A stretch of DNA of 64,000 bases from Actinomycetes bacterium (GCA_029263055.1 JAJCYG010000095.1:22321-86320), one strand, 5' to 3'; counted from the stretch's first letter, positions 55,286 through 64,000 are shown. The notes: generated from the letters alone by a model not told the origin. Numbers and translations are program-made.

Positions 55286-56453
55286 TAAAACCTGGTTTTT
55301 AACACATGCTCACTTGTGGACTCCTAAAGGAATGCGTAAAAATGTTTCCATTCAAATCAGTGGAAAGCAATTTGGAAAGCTGACAACTTCTTCTAAAAAG
55401 GGATTGGATGTTTCTTCTCACTACGTGCTACCTGGCTTAATTGACCTTCATGTCAATGGAACAGCAGCGTGTGACCTTTCTAAAGACCCAAAAGAGTCAC
55501 TCCAGAGATTTTCAAAACAAATGGCTTTAAGAGGGGTGACAACGTATTTACCCACTCTGATATCAACACCACTTAAGAAATTGATTCCTGAGTTAGAACG
55601 TCTGAACCAAAGTTGGGATGCAAACTCTTTAGGAGCGACTCCTTTGGGGCTGCATCTTGAAGGGCCTTTTATTGCCACAGAGAGAAAAGGGGCGCATTCA
55701 ACGCATGCCATTGCTTCTTTATCTGAAGCAAATCTTAAAAAGGTTTTAAATGCTGCTGGTAAACGAATCAAAATGATGACTTTAGCCCCTGAAAAGGATC
55801 CAAAGGGAACAGGAGTTCGATTCCTAAAAAAACAGGGGATCTTGCCAGCTATGGGGCATTCTAACGCAACATACAAACAAGCATCTCGGGCTGTTGATTT
55901 AGGATATCGATATGCCACACATATATTTAATGCCATGGCACCGTGGCATCATCGCCAGCCTGGATTAGCAGGAGCAGCAATGTTAAACAATCAAGTCTAC
56001 TGTGAAGCGATTCCAGATGGAAACCATCTCAATTTTTCTATTTTAGACATGCTTTATAAGATTAAAGAAAAAGATAAGTTAATTTTAGCATCTGACGAAT
56101 GGATAGGATTTAATAAAAATATAAATAAGGATTGGAAGTTGCATTCTGGTGCCATCAGAACAGTCAAAAAAGGGGATCTGGTTGGAAGTGGAACATCGTT
56201 GTTAAAGGGGATTCAAAAATGGGCAAAAAGATCAAAAAGAGATTGGACCGCGTTGATTCCCCTTGTTACAATCAACCCTTCACAATATTTAGGCCTTTCA
56301 AACAAAATCGGCACGATTGAATGTGGCAAACAAGCTGATTTTGTGGTTGTCACAAAAGATTTGGACGTACGCATGACAGTGGTTAGAGGAGAAGTCGTCT
56401 ATATCCATCCTCAATTTAGACACAAATTAACCGATCAGACTAATACGAGATAA
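55275..56453 (+). CDS. nagA: N-acetylglucosamine-6-phosphate deacetylase
   Basis: Amidohydrolase that removes acetate from GlcNAc-6-phosphate. PGLIDLHVNGTAACDLS, HLEGPFIATERKGAH, MGHSNATYKQA, THIFNAMAPWHHRQPG and the catalytic Asp in LASDEW match NagA. ATG 55275 (392 aa) gives an 11-base overlap with folC; the GTG at 55245 is an alternative. Neither start has a good ribosome binding site. It precedes glmS by 4 bases, so both make GlcN-6-phosphate. Confidence 0.9.
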   Translation: MPNNKTWFLTHAHLWTPKGMRKNVSIQISGKQFGKLTTSSKKGLDVSSHYVLPGLIDLHVNGTAACDLSKDPKESLQRFSKQMALRGVTTYLPTLISTPLKKLIPELERLNQSWDANSLGATPLGLHLEGPFIATERKGAHSTHAIASLSEANLKKVLNAAGKRIKMMTLAPEKDPKGTGVRFLKKQGILPAMGHSNATYKQASRAVDLGYRYATHIFNAMAPWHHRQPGLAGAAMLNNQVYCEAIPDGNHLNFSILDMLYKIKEKDKLILASDEWIGFNKNINKDWKLHSGAIRTVKKGDLVGSGTSLLKGIQKWAKRSKRDWTALIPLVTINPSQYLGLSNKIGTIECGKQADFVVVTKDLDVRMTVVRGEVVYIHPQFRHKLTDQTNTR

Positions 56454-56457
56454 AACT

Positions 56458-58296
56458 ATGTGCGGCATCGTGGGATGTATCTATAAAAAAGAGCCTGTAT
56501 TAGATTTTTTAATTGAAGGTTTGGAGCGTTTAGAATACCGGGGATATGATTCTTCTGGTGTGGCTGTGATTGAAAAAGGGGCTCTCTTTACAAGCAAACA
56601 AGAGGGCAAACTCAATCAGCTTAAAAAAGCATTAAAAGGGGAAAATTGCTCAAGTTTTATTGGTATCGGACACACGCGTTGGGCCACTCACGGCCGTCCT
56701 TCTCAAGCCAATTCTCATCCTCATACCGATATTGATAACGAAATTGCCATTGTCCATAACGGCATTATTGAAAATTTTCAGGAATTAAAATCAGAGTTGA
56801 TTGAGCAAGGCGTCCAATTTAGTTCTGAAACCGACTCAGAAGTTTTAGCCCATCTCATTCATAACCAATCACAAGCAGGAAAAATTCCCCTTGAAGAAGC
56901 AGTCCGTCTTAGCTTAAAAAAAGCTAAAGGAGCTTATGCCATAGCAGTTATTTCAAGTCGAGACCCTGAAAAACTGGTAGGAGCTCGCCTGGGAAGCCCT
57001 TTAATTGTTGGGATTGGAAAAAATGGTAACTATTTAGCGAGTGATGTTCCTGCCATTTTAAAACAGACCAATAAAGTGATTTATCCCAATGATGGGGAAA
57101 TTATTTTGCTTACAGCAGACTCGTATAAAGTTTTTGATTTAGATAAAAAATCAGTCAAACATAAAGTTCATACGATTGAGTGGACCTTGGATCAAGTCAC
57201 TAAAAATGGCTATGACAAATTTATGCTTAAAGAGATCCACGAGCAGCCCAAGGTCATTGAAGCTATTTTAAAACAACGCAATCCTAAAGGAGAGCAAATC
57301 TCCTTTGAAGAATTAAACATTGATGAAGCGGTTTTAAAAGGAATTGAACGTATTTCAATTGTTTCTTGTGGCACAGCTTACCACGCTGGTTTTTTTATTA
57401 AATATTTTCTAGAAAATAACACAGACCTTCCTGTTGATATTGATGTTGCGAGCGAGTTTCGCTATAGAAAGCCAAAACTAAATTCCAAAATATTAGTCCT
57501 TACCATCAGTCAGTCAGGTGAAACAGCAGATACCTTAGCCAGTCTCCGTTTAGCTAAAAGCAAAGGGTGTCAAATTCTTTCTATTGTGAATGTCATGGGG
57601 AGCACGATTGATCGTGAGTCAGATGGAGTGATTTATACCCATGCAGGGCCTGAAATAGGGGTCGCTTCAACAAAGGCATATACCGCGCAGATGACCTGCG
57701 GGCTTTTATTTGCCCTTTACCTTGCTCAGTTACGCAAAGAAATGGACTCAAAATCAATTAAAGCAATGTTAAAGGAAGCACATAAATTACCTGAAATGAT
57801 TCAAACTGTTTTAAAGCAAGAAAAGCATATTGCTGAAATTGCTTCACAACATGCTTATGCTGAAAGTGCCCTTTATTTAGGACGAGGGTTTAACTTTCCA
57901 AGTGCTCTGGAAGGGGCATTAAAAAATAAAGAGATTTCATACATGCATGCTGAAGGGCATGCTGCGGGTGAAATGAAACATGGGCCGATTGCTCTGATTG
58001 ATCACAAACTACCTGTATTTTGTATTTGCCCGGATGGGGATTCCTATGAGAAGATGGTTTCTAATGTTAAAGAAGTAGAAGCGCGTAAGGGATTGATTAT
58101 TTCTATCTTAACAGAAGGGGATAAAAACCTTGAATCCATCTCAAAAGAGACTATTTTTATTCCAAAAATAAAAGAAGATCTAACACCGTTATTAGTCGCA
58201 ATTCCGTTACAGCTTTTGGCTTTTTATATCGCAGAAACCAAGGGGTGTGATATTGATCAACCACGAAATTTAGCCAAAAGTGTGACTGTCGAATGA
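56458..58296 (+). CDS. glmS: Glutamine--fructose-6-phosphate aminotransferase
   Basis: Makes glucosamine 6-phosphate for cell wall and LPS. The mature N-terminal Cys2 (MCGIVGCIY) is the glutaminase nucleophile, with GIGHTRWATHGRPS and NGIIENF; two SIS domains (SCGTAYHAG, SQSGETADTLAS) and the C-terminal PRNLAKSVTVE follow. It has 612 aa. It lies in the nagA-glmS-TPR operon. Confidence 0.96.
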   Translation: MCGIVGCIYKKEPVLDFLIEGLERLEYRGYDSSGVAVIEKGALFTSKQEGKLNQLKKALKGENCSSFIGIGHTRWATHGRPSQANSHPHTDIDNEIAIVHNGIIENFQELKSELIEQGVQFSSETDSEVLAHLIHNQSQAGKIPLEEAVRLSLKKAKGAYAIAVISSRDPEKLVGARLGSPLIVGIGKNGNYLASDVPAILKQTNKVIYPNDGEIILLTADSYKVFDLDKKSVKHKVHTIEWTLDQVTKNGYDKFMLKEIHEQPKVIEAILKQRNPKGEQISFEELNIDEAVLKGIERISIVSCGTAYHAGFFIKYFLENNTDLPVDIDVASEFRYRKPKLNSKILVLTISQSGETADTLASLRLAKSKGCQILSIVNVMGSTIDRESDGVIYTHAGPEIGVASTKAYTAQMTCGLLFALYLAQLRKEMDSKSIKAMLKEAHKLPEMIQTVLKQEKHIAEIASQHAYAESALYLGRGFNFPSALEGALKNKEISYMHAEGHAAGEMKHGPIALIDHKLPVFCICPDGDSYEKMVSNVKEVEARKGLIISILTEGDKNLESISKETIFIPKIKEDLTPLLVAIPLQLLAFYIAETKGCDIDQPRNLAKSVTVE

Positions 58297-59726
58297 AAAA
58301 ACTAACTCTACTTTTTATTACTTTAACTCTATTGATACAGCCCAAGTTAGTTCTAGCAGAACTTTCAGCTCAAGACCTTTATATAAACGCCTATGCTGGT
58401 CTTGAAAGAATCGAAGCCAATCCAAGCAATCTTTCTAAAGAAGAATTTGAACAAATACAAGAAGCAGCATTAAACACCCTTCATAAATTACGTGGAAAAT
58501 TTCCTGATTGGGAGTCAGAAACAGTCCTTATCCTAAAAAAATCTCTAGAATTAAAAGAATGGACAGAAGTGGTTGTTAAAAAAGAAGATATTGTTAAAGA
58601 GCAGCCTGCAAGTACATTTGATGAAGAGAGCTTTTATCAAGCAAAGTTAGAGCAAAATCGCCTTCAAGCATTACTTTATTTAGCTGAGCAAAAAAATCAA
58701 GCTTTGAGCCAAGAGGTTCAATCAAAATCAACCAGAATCACTAAGCTTAAAGAAGAACAACGCGTGGCACCTTTAGCGTCGCAGACCTCTTTAAATAACT
58801 TTCCCTCTATTGTGAAAAAAGACCAAGCAGACAACCCAAAAACTAACTTTTTTTTAGGCATGAAATTAATGCAAGAAGGGGCGTTTGACAAAGCAATAGA
58901 TTCTTTTAAGAAGTCGATAGCTCAAAGCCCTTCAACCCCTGAAATCTATTATTACAAAGGGATTGCATTAGAAAAACTTGGACGAAAATTAGAAGCAATA
59001 GAAGAGTATAAAAATGCCTTTTTTCTGAATCAAGATTATTACGAACCGAGTGTTAAACTAGGCTTACACTTGTTTGCTCAAAGACAGTTTGACCAAGCTT
59101 TGAAGTACTTTAGTAAAACAGTTGAGTTCCAACCCAAAGAAGCGATCAATCATTATAATTTAGGGGCAACGTATGCCAAATTAAAGCAATTTGCAAATGC
59201 TCAAATTTCTTTTGAAAAAGCACTGGTTTTAAATTCAAACTATTTTTTAGCACACCGCTCTTTAGGTAATCTCTTTCTGATTCAAGACAACAAGAAAGAG
59301 GGGAAACAGCATCTTGAAATGGCTTTAGCTCTTAATGAGAAAGACTCTGTTATATGGAACACTTTAGGTAATCTCTATTTAGAAAAAGGGGAAATCAAAA
59401 AAGCGATTGCTGCTTTAGAAAAATCACTTTCTTTAGAGCAGAGTAATGCATTAGCTTGCAATAATCTGGCTATACTCTATTCTCAGACAGGCAAATATAA
59501 ATTAGCCATTGAATGGGGTAAAAAAGCGGTTTCATTGTCACCTGAGTTTGCTTTAGCCCATTATAATTTAGGGAGTGCTTGTTACCGGGATCAAAATTAC
59601 TCTTTAGCTCAAAAGCATTTGAAAGAAGCACTTAACTCGTTTGATCAAACATCTCCTTTTTTACAAAAAGCAAAAAAAATGCTGCGAGCTGCAGAAAAAA
59701 AAGTTAAAAAAGAGAATCAAGCTTAA
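58293..59726 (+). CDS. Exported tetratricopeptide repeat protein
   Basis: A 477-aa protein with a signal peptide (residues 1-22, LFITLTLLIQPKLVLA), a charged coiled region (about 100-160) and roughly eight TPR units from about residue 188 to 460, for example NHYNLGATYAKLKQFANAQI and LACNNLAILYSQTGKYKLAI. TPRs mediate protein contacts; the partner is unknown. It overlaps glmS by 4 bases and is followed by a smaller protein of the same layout, probably periplasmic or outer-membrane associated. Confidence 0.88.
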   Translation: MKKLTLLFITLTLLIQPKLVLAELSAQDLYINAYAGLERIEANPSNLSKEEFEQIQEAALNTLHKLRGKFPDWESETVLILKKSLELKEWTEVVVKKEDIVKEQPASTFDEESFYQAKLEQNRLQALLYLAEQKNQALSQEVQSKSTRITKLKEEQRVAPLASQTSLNNFPSIVKKDQADNPKTNFFLGMKLMQEGAFDKAIDSFKKSIAQSPSTPEIYYYKGIALEKLGRKLEAIEEYKNAFFLNQDYYEPSVKLGLHLFAQRQFDQALKYFSKTVEFQPKEAINHYNLGATYAKLKQFANAQISFEKALVLNSNYFLAHRSLGNLFLIQDNKKEGKQHLEMALALNEKDSVIWNTLGNLYLEKGEIKKAIAALEKSLSLEQSNALACNNLAILYSQTGKYKLAIEWGKKAVSLSPEFALAHYNLGSACYRDQNYSLAQKHLKEALNSFDQTSPFLQKAKKMLRAAEKKVKKENQA

Positions 59727-59738
59727 TAGGAGAACCTT

Positions 59739-60404
59739 GTGAGAAAAACTGTACTATTCTTTATTGCACTAGCTTTTTTATGTGGAAATGACCTTAGCTA
59801 TGGCCAAGAGTTAAAAACTCAACGTCTATTAAATGAAAAACAAAAGCTCTTAGATAATGCTATTGAAGAGATTGTTTACCTTAAAGGTGAGAAAGAAACA
59901 TTAAAGCTGGAAGCTGATTTCTTTGAGAAAAAGTATCAACATACGATTACAGCTCTTAATTTAATTAGAGAAGGGCGGCATTTTGAAGCGGCTGAAGAGT
60001 TAGATAAAATCACTCAACTCGATCCTAGAGACTTGAGTTCTTTAGACGCTGCGGCTGTGCTTTACTCAGAGCTTAAGATTTACGATAAAGCAATCGACTC
60101 ATTTAAAAAACAAATCCAATTGAATCCTCAAGATGAAAAAATTTATTCTAATATAGGTTTTCTTTTTGCTCAGCAGAGCAATCATGATCAAGCTATTGAT
60201 TATTATTTGAAAGCACTTTCACTTAATCCTGATTTCCCTGTTACACATTACAACCTTGGATTAACCTATATTCAATTAGGGGAAAGAGGAAAGGCTGTTC
60301 AACATTTTAAAACAGCGGCTTCTCTTTTTGAAGAGGGCTCTCAATGGCAAAAGCTTTCTAACGATAAAGCGACTCGCTATTCTGCATTAAAAGCTGGAAA
60401 CTAA
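59739..60404 (+). CDS. Exported tetratricopeptide repeat protein, small
   Basis: A 221-aa protein with a signal peptide (LFFIALAFLCGNDLSYG), a short coiled region and three or four TPR units (YDKAIDSFKKQIQLNPQ, HDQAIDYYLKALSLNP). The GTG start has AGGAGA upstream. It is the last gene of the nagA-glmS operon. Its TAA shares CTAA with the stop of the sigma-54 activator on the other strand. Confidence 0.87.
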   Translation: MRKTVLFFIALAFLCGNDLSYGQELKTQRLLNEKQKLLDNAIEEIVYLKGEKETLKLEADFFEKKYQHTITALNLIREGRHFEAAEELDKITQLDPRDLSSLDAAAVLYSELKIYDKAIDSFKKQIQLNPQDEKIYSNIGFLFAQQSNHDQAIDYYLKALSLNPDFPVTHYNLGLTYIQLGERGKAVQHFKTAASLFEEGSQWQKLSNDKATRYSALKAGN

Positions 60405-61915
60405 TCTTTATTAATCTCTAATATTTTGAGTTTGCGATCGAGACGATTGCGAGAGATTTGTAATATTTTGGCTGCTTTGCTTTTGTTCCAATTTGTTTGA
60501 ATTAGCACATCTTTAATTTGATTTTTTTCAGCATCTTCTAATGAAACCGCAATCGGTCCGTTTGAAGAGGCGGCTTCACCTGATTTATGGCTGATTTCAG
60601 GGGGAAGGTCTTCAGCCACTAAAATCTCTCCATTGCCCAAAACAACGGCACGTTCTAAGGAGTTTTTTAACTCTCGAATATTGCCAGGCCAATCATAATC
60701 TTGCATTAATTGGGCTGCTTCATCAGAAACTCCTGTCATTTTTTTACCCACCTGTTGTGAAAGCTTTTCAAGAAAATAGGTTGTGAGAGTCGGAATATCT
60801 TCTTTTCTTTCTCTCAGTGGGGGAATAAAGACTTCAATTACTTTTAAGCGGTAGTAAAGATCTTCTCTAAAACGGTGTTCTTTGATCGCTGTTTCAAGAT
60901 TTTCATTGGTGGCAGCAATCACCCTTAAATCAACTTTAATCGTCTCTTCACCGCCCACACGCTCAAATTCTCGTTCTTGTAAGATACGCAAGAGCCTTAA
61001 TTGAGTGCTTGGATTCAGTGTGCCAATCTCATCTAGAAAAACAGTGCCACGGTTAGCCATTTCAAAACGTCCCACTTTTCGATTCATAGCACCTGTGAAA
61101 GCTCCTTTTTCATGACCAAAGAGTTCACTCTCTAATAAGGTGTCGCTTAGAATAGAGCAAGTAACACAAACAAAAGGGCGATGTAAGCGCTTACTGTTTT
61201 GATGGATGAGCTGAGCTAAAAGTTCTTTACCTGTTCCGCTTTCGCCTCGAATCAAAATAGTCGAGTCTGTCGGCGCTGCTTTTTCAACTAACTTCATAAT
61301 CTTTTTAACAGCAGCACTTCCACCCACAAGTTGCATCTCTTGATGGAGTGATTCTCGAAGCTGTTTGTTTTCCTGATTGAGTTCACCATGCCATTTAGCA
61401 TTATCAATGGCAATGGCTGCTTGATCTGCAAAGAGTTCTAATAAAGTAGTGTCTTCATCAGTAAACTTGCCTCCGTTTTCTTTATTAATTACCTCGACGA
61501 CACCAATCACTTTGTTTTTACATTTGAGAGGAACACATAAAATCGATTGAGTATCAAATTCAATAGAGTCACTGATTTCACCTGTAAAGCGAGAATCTTC
61601 TTCAACATCTTGAACGCAAAGAGGGCGACCCATTTTAGCCACCCAACCGGCAATGCCTTCACCTAACTTTAATTTGAATTGTTGGACTTCTTGGGCTTTA
61701 TTTCCTGTAGCAGATTTAAAGTAGAGTTGGTTTGAAGCTTCATCTAAAAGGAGTAAAGAGCTTGCTTCAGTGCGCATGATTTTGTTTGCCACGTTCATGG
61801 TTGAATGTAAAACAGTCTCCATATCAAGTGACGAATTTAAGATAGCAGGGAGTTTGAGCAACTCTCTTAATCGCTCAGGGCTAATCTTATCAAAAGCATG
61901 TTCAGTTTTTTCCAT
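60401..61915 (-). CDS. Sigma-54-dependent transcriptional activator with GAF domain
   Basis: Enhancer-binding protein of 504 aa. A GAF sensor domain (about residues 15-175: ILNSSLDMETVL, GEGIAGWVAKMGRPL) replaces the usual receiver domain, so a small-molecule signal is more likely than phosphorylation. The AAA+ domain has RGESGTGKELLAQL, the sigma-54 contact loop GAFTGA and FREDLYYRL. A Fis-type helix-turn-helix ends the protein (KSKAAKILQISRNRLDRKL). The ATG at 61915 has GAGGA (61926-61922) 6 bases upstream. It is divergent from a gene with a near-perfect sigma-54 promoter, the most likely target. Confidence 0.93.
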   Translation of the reverse strand: MEKTEHAFDKISPERLRELLKLPAILNSSLDMETVLHSTMNVANKIMRTEASSLLLLDEASNQLYFKSATGNKAQEVQQFKLKLGEGIAGWVAKMGRPLCVQDVEEDSRFTGEISDSIEFDTQSILCVPLKCKNKVIGVVEVINKENGGKFTDEDTTLLELFADQAAIAIDNAKWHGELNQENKQLRESLHQEMQLVGGSAAVKKIMKLVEKAAPTDSTILIRGESGTGKELLAQLIHQNSKRLHRPFVCVTCSILSDTLLESELFGHEKGAFTGAMNRKVGRFEMANRGTVFLDEIGTLNPSTQLRLLRILQEREFERVGGEETIKVDLRVIAATNENLETAIKEHRFREDLYYRLKVIEVFIPPLRERKEDIPTLTTYFLEKLSQQVGKKMTGVSDEAAQLMQDYDWPGNIRELKNSLERAVVLGNGEILVAEDLPPEISHKSGEAASSNGPIAVSLEDAEKNQIKDVLIQTNWNKSKAAKILQISRNRLDRKLKILEINKD

Positions 61916-61988
61916 TGACATTCCTCGCTGCTTCGGCAAACTAGTCTGCGTCTATATGAAGCAATTTGCTCCAAAAGAGAGCATGTTG

Positions 61989-62006
61989 TAAGATAAGAAA
62001 ATCTTA
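61989..62006. promoter_or_regulatory. Candidate enhancer dyad for the sigma-54 activator
   Basis: TAAGAT-N6-ATCTTA is a perfect inverted repeat, 58 bp upstream of the -24 element of the sigma-54 promoter and between the divergent genes. Fis-type activators bind such dyads. Only one copy is clear, and the distance is short for an enhancer. Confidence 0.4.
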
Positions 62007-62061
62007 ACCAAATGTAAAGAGATTCCTTGATTAACAAGAACTTACAGAAAATCAACCCTCT

Positions 62062-62078
62062 TTGGCACAGAACCTGCT
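62062..62078 (+). promoter_or_regulatory. Sigma-54 (-24/-12) promoter
   Basis: TTGGCACAGAACCTGCT has GG (62064-62065) and GC (62076-62077) exactly 10 bases apart, matching TGGCAC-N5-TTGC with one change in the -12 box. The predicted start near 62089 is followed by AAGGAG and the ATG at 62107. Confidence 0.85.
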
Positions 62079-62106
62079 CTTTCTCTATTGAGAGAAGGAG
62101 TATGAG

Positions 62107-62607
62107 ATGAAAACAATCTGGTTTATTTGGGTTTTAGTTTTGATGGCGCTCCCAGCACAGGCTGGTGAGAAGAAATCTTCCTATTTTGTGTCCTATAATT
62201 CCAGTAATGGTACGACTATTTTACATACCACTGGAGTGGGACAAGAACCAAAGAGATCGTTATCTTCAGTTCAGAAAAGATTGCTTGCTAAAAGAGCGGC
62301 TACGGTAAATGGGTATCGAAACTTGCTTCGAGCCAATACCCACTTTCCTGAAGAGAGTCCACAGTTTCCATTTGTGGTTGAAGAGGTTTCTGGTTTTTTA
62401 AAGGGAGTTGAAGTGGAGCAAACTCGTTTCTTCTCTGATGGCAGAGTGGAAGTTGATATGCGGGTTCCGTTAACAGGGACAGTCACTTCGTTTGAACAGT
62501 TCAAAGAGTTTTTTGTGATTCAATCTATACCGGTTCCTGTCTATGAAGTTAAGACAGAGAAGAAATATATAACTAAGGAAGAATATGAACAATTATTTCG
62601 TCAATAA
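62107..62607 (+). CDS. Exported LPP20-like domain protein
   Basis: A 166-aa protein with a signal peptide (FIWVLVLMALPAQA) and one LPP20-like domain: LLAKRAATVNGYRNLL, a middle part with EVSGFLKGVEVEQTRFFSDG and VEVDMRVPLTG. There is no lipobox Cys. It has AAGGAG 6 bases before the ATG and a sigma-54 promoter. It is probably periplasmic or surface-linked. It is first of an operon of at least three genes of the same kind; the function of the family is unknown. Confidence 0.85.
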   Translation: MKTIWFIWVLVLMALPAQAGEKKSSYFVSYNSSNGTTILHTTGVGQEPKRSLSSVQKRLLAKRAATVNGYRNLLRANTHFPEESPQFPFVVEEVSGFLKGVEVEQTRFFSDGRVEVDMRVPLTGTVTSFEQFKEFFVIQSIPVPVYEVKTEKKYITKEEYEQLFRQ

Positions 62608-62626
62608 TTTAAAGGGAGGCATAAAG

Positions 62627-63946
62627 ATGAAAATGTTACTGAAAGGAGCACTTGTGGCTTTGGTTATGATGTTTGGCTTAACCGCCACTCAAACCAACAC
62701 ATTTGCATTAACAAAAGGACAAGATAAGCTATTGGCTAAGCGAGCTGCTCAAGTCGATGCGTATCGAAAATTAACCGAACTTTTACTTGGATTGAAGATC
62801 ACCTCATCCACCACAGTCCGTGATTTTGTGGCTGAGTCTGATGAAATCCGAACAAGCTTTGATCAGTTTGTTAAAGGATTAAAAGTAGTGGGACCACCTC
62901 GCTATTTTGATGATGGAACATGCGAGGTTGATGTTCAAGCAACCATCGAACAAGTGATGCTTGCGTTGGAAACCATTGTTCGTCGCGATGCGTTTGGGAA
63001 CAAAACCGTGATTCGAGATATGGTGAAATACAATCGTAAAAAGGTTTTTGTGGCAACAGGAACAGGTGTTCCGCCTTCATTAGCCGGACCAGTTCAAAAT
63101 GCTCAGCCTACGATTGAATCCCGTCGTGGAAGAACAAGTGGGATACCTGGCTGGGAAAACGTAGGGCCACGTGGACGTTTGATGGCTGAACGTGCGGCAA
63201 AAGTTGACGCCTATCGTAACTTAGCAGAAACAGTGAATGGATTTCGCATTTCAGGAAACACAACCGTGCGTGATTTTGTGGCTGAGTCTGATGAGATTCG
63301 AACAAGCTTGAATACCTTCTTAAAAGGAGCACGACAAGTTGGACCGGCTCGTTACTTGCCAGATGCGATTGTTGAAATCGAAGTTGAAATAACACTTCAA
63401 CAAGTGATCAAACATTTGCAAACCTTGCAACAACGTTGGGTGAGACAAGGAAGAAACTTCCGAGTCACAGCCTTTCGAACGACTCGTTTTGAGAGCATTG
63501 TCGGGTACTACCCAAAGAAAATCATTACCGCAGTCGGTAACGGAACCGTTCCTGGAAAATATATGGGCCAAGCAACACCCCAACCAAGAACCGTGGTTGC
63601 TTCCACGCCTCAATGGGTGACACAAACCGTTCAAGCAACTGGATTTGGTGTTCCTGCAAATGGTCAAGTGGGGACAGAAGCTCGCTTAATGGCTGAAAGA
63701 GCCGCAAAGTTAGATGCGATGCGTAATTTGACTGAAAAAGTCTACGGAGTCTCAATTGATTCTGCAACAACCGTGCGAGATTTTGTAACTGAAAGTGACA
63801 CCATCCAAGCAAAGGTCAAACAACGTTTGGCAGCTGCACGCCAAGTAGGCGAACCTCGTTACTTGCCAGATGGCAGTGTTGAAGTGACAATAGAAATACC
63901 CATGTCTGAAATCTATGTTGTTTATAAAGAAATTAGAAGCTACTAA
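62627..63946 (+). CDS. Exported protein with three tandem LPP20-like domains
   Basis: The frame is open from 62585, but ATG 62627 has GGGAGG 7 bases upstream and starts a normal signal peptide (residues 1-22), so the protein has 439 aa. Three repeats, about residues 30-115, 185-270 and 350-435, share [LM]AxRAAxxDAxRNLxE, the block TTVRDFVxESD and the tail VGxxRYxxDGxxEV. The first two carry the same 11 residues TVRDFVAESDE. Linkers between repeats are Pro/Gly/Thr-rich. It is co-transcribed with the single-domain gene upstream. Confidence 0.88.
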   Translation: MKMLLKGALVALVMMFGLTATQTNTFALTKGQDKLLAKRAAQVDAYRKLTELLLGLKITSSTTVRDFVAESDEIRTSFDQFVKGLKVVGPPRYFDDGTCEVDVQATIEQVMLALETIVRRDAFGNKTVIRDMVKYNRKKVFVATGTGVPPSLAGPVQNAQPTIESRRGRTSGIPGWENVGPRGRLMAERAAKVDAYRNLAETVNGFRISGNTTVRDFVAESDEIRTSLNTFLKGARQVGPARYLPDAIVEIEVEITLQQVIKHLQTLQQRWVRQGRNFRVTAFRTTRFESIVGYYPKKIITAVGNGTVPGKYMGQATPQPRTVVASTPQWVTQTVQATGFGVPANGQVGTEARLMAERAAKLDAMRNLTEKVYGVSIDSATTVRDFVTESDTIQAKVKQRLAAARQVGEPRYLPDGSVEVTIEIPMSEIYVVYKEIRSY

Positions 63947-63957
63947 GGAGGCTGAAA

Positions 63958-64000
63958 ATGAAAAAGACTTTACTCGTAATAACAGTGCTCATGGTTGGGG
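63958..64000 (+). CDS. Start of a further exported protein (3' partial)
   Basis: ATG 63958 follows AAGGAGG (63945-63951) by 6 bases and begins KKTLLVITVLMVG, a signal peptide, before the window ends. Spacing (11 bases from the previous stop) puts it in the same sigma-54-driven operon. Confidence 0.75.
   Translation, partial: MKKTLLVITVLMVG

Noticed and set aside
1..64000. CRISPR arrays, prophage, insertion sequences, rRNA
   Set aside because: No regularly spaced repeats, transposase, phage structural genes or rRNA were seen; the only recombinase is housekeeping-type XerD.

Overview
The window is a low-GC (by eye about 40 percent), densely packed bacterial chromosome segment of about 60 genes. 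Almost all are on the plus strand, in long operons with 1- to 4-base start/stop overlaps. The cell is a diderm (Gram-negative type): it has a phosphoheptose isomerase, a Wzx/Wzy-style O-antigen cluster, LPP20-like envelope proteins, and a sigma-54 activator facing a sigma-54 promoter. Gene order (scpA-scpB-pheA-hisC-tyrA-aroA-cmk), the MEP isoprenoid pathway, and large secreted proteins with an LSPxSS motif after the signal peptide suggest an uncultured lineage in or near the Omnitrophota/PVC neighbourhood. That placement is an inference and was not tested by phylogeny.

Layout. 1-9.9 kb: the 3' part of clpC with a strong terminator, then ispD-ispF-gltX-cysS-tmk-holB-metG. 9.9-14.9 kb: one very large secreted protein with a C-terminal HExxH, then tRNA-Gly(CCC) on the minus strand. 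15-24.1 kb: a HIT protein, ogt, a 520-bp gene-free stretch with two large inverted-repeat elements, a thiolase, a glutathione cluster (glutaredoxin-like, gshB, gshA), a DUF151 nuclease, rnhC, a mobile palindromic repeat, an MFS transporter and xerD. 24.1-27.3 kb: two further secreted proteins, one with HExxH, each behind its own promoter. 27.3-31 kb: pgi, a circularly permuted gpmI and an M50 protease. 31-39.3 kb: trpS, scpAB, aromatic amino acid genes, cmk, plsC. 39.4-49.4 kb: O-antigen/polysaccharide cluster. 49.4-60.4 kb: aroQ, accB, accC, amaP, a PPi-type phosphofructokinase, gmhA, folC, nagA, glmS and two TPR proteins. 60.4-64 kb: a sigma-54 activator divergent from an operon of LPP20-like proteins.

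The outstanding observation is the gene at 28756-30393. It encodes a cofactor-independent phosphoglycerate mutase whose two halves are in swapped order. Every catalytic residue I can recall for this enzyme is present, with near-normal spacing, and the gene overlaps pgi. The permutation makes the normally split phosphatase domain continuous and splits the transferase domain instead. Other points worth a look are a methionyl-tRNA synthetase with a degenerate HIGH motif, the sigma-54/LPP20 unit, very short predicted 5' leaders behind near-consensus promoters, an inverted pair of perfect DnaA boxes, and a repeat that supplies the ribosome binding site of its downstream gene.

Metabolically the window covers parts of glycolysis (pgi, PPi-PFK, permuted gpmI), aromatic amino acid synthesis, fatty acid initiation (accBC), folate, amino sugars (nagA, glmS), glutathione and export of surface polysaccharide.
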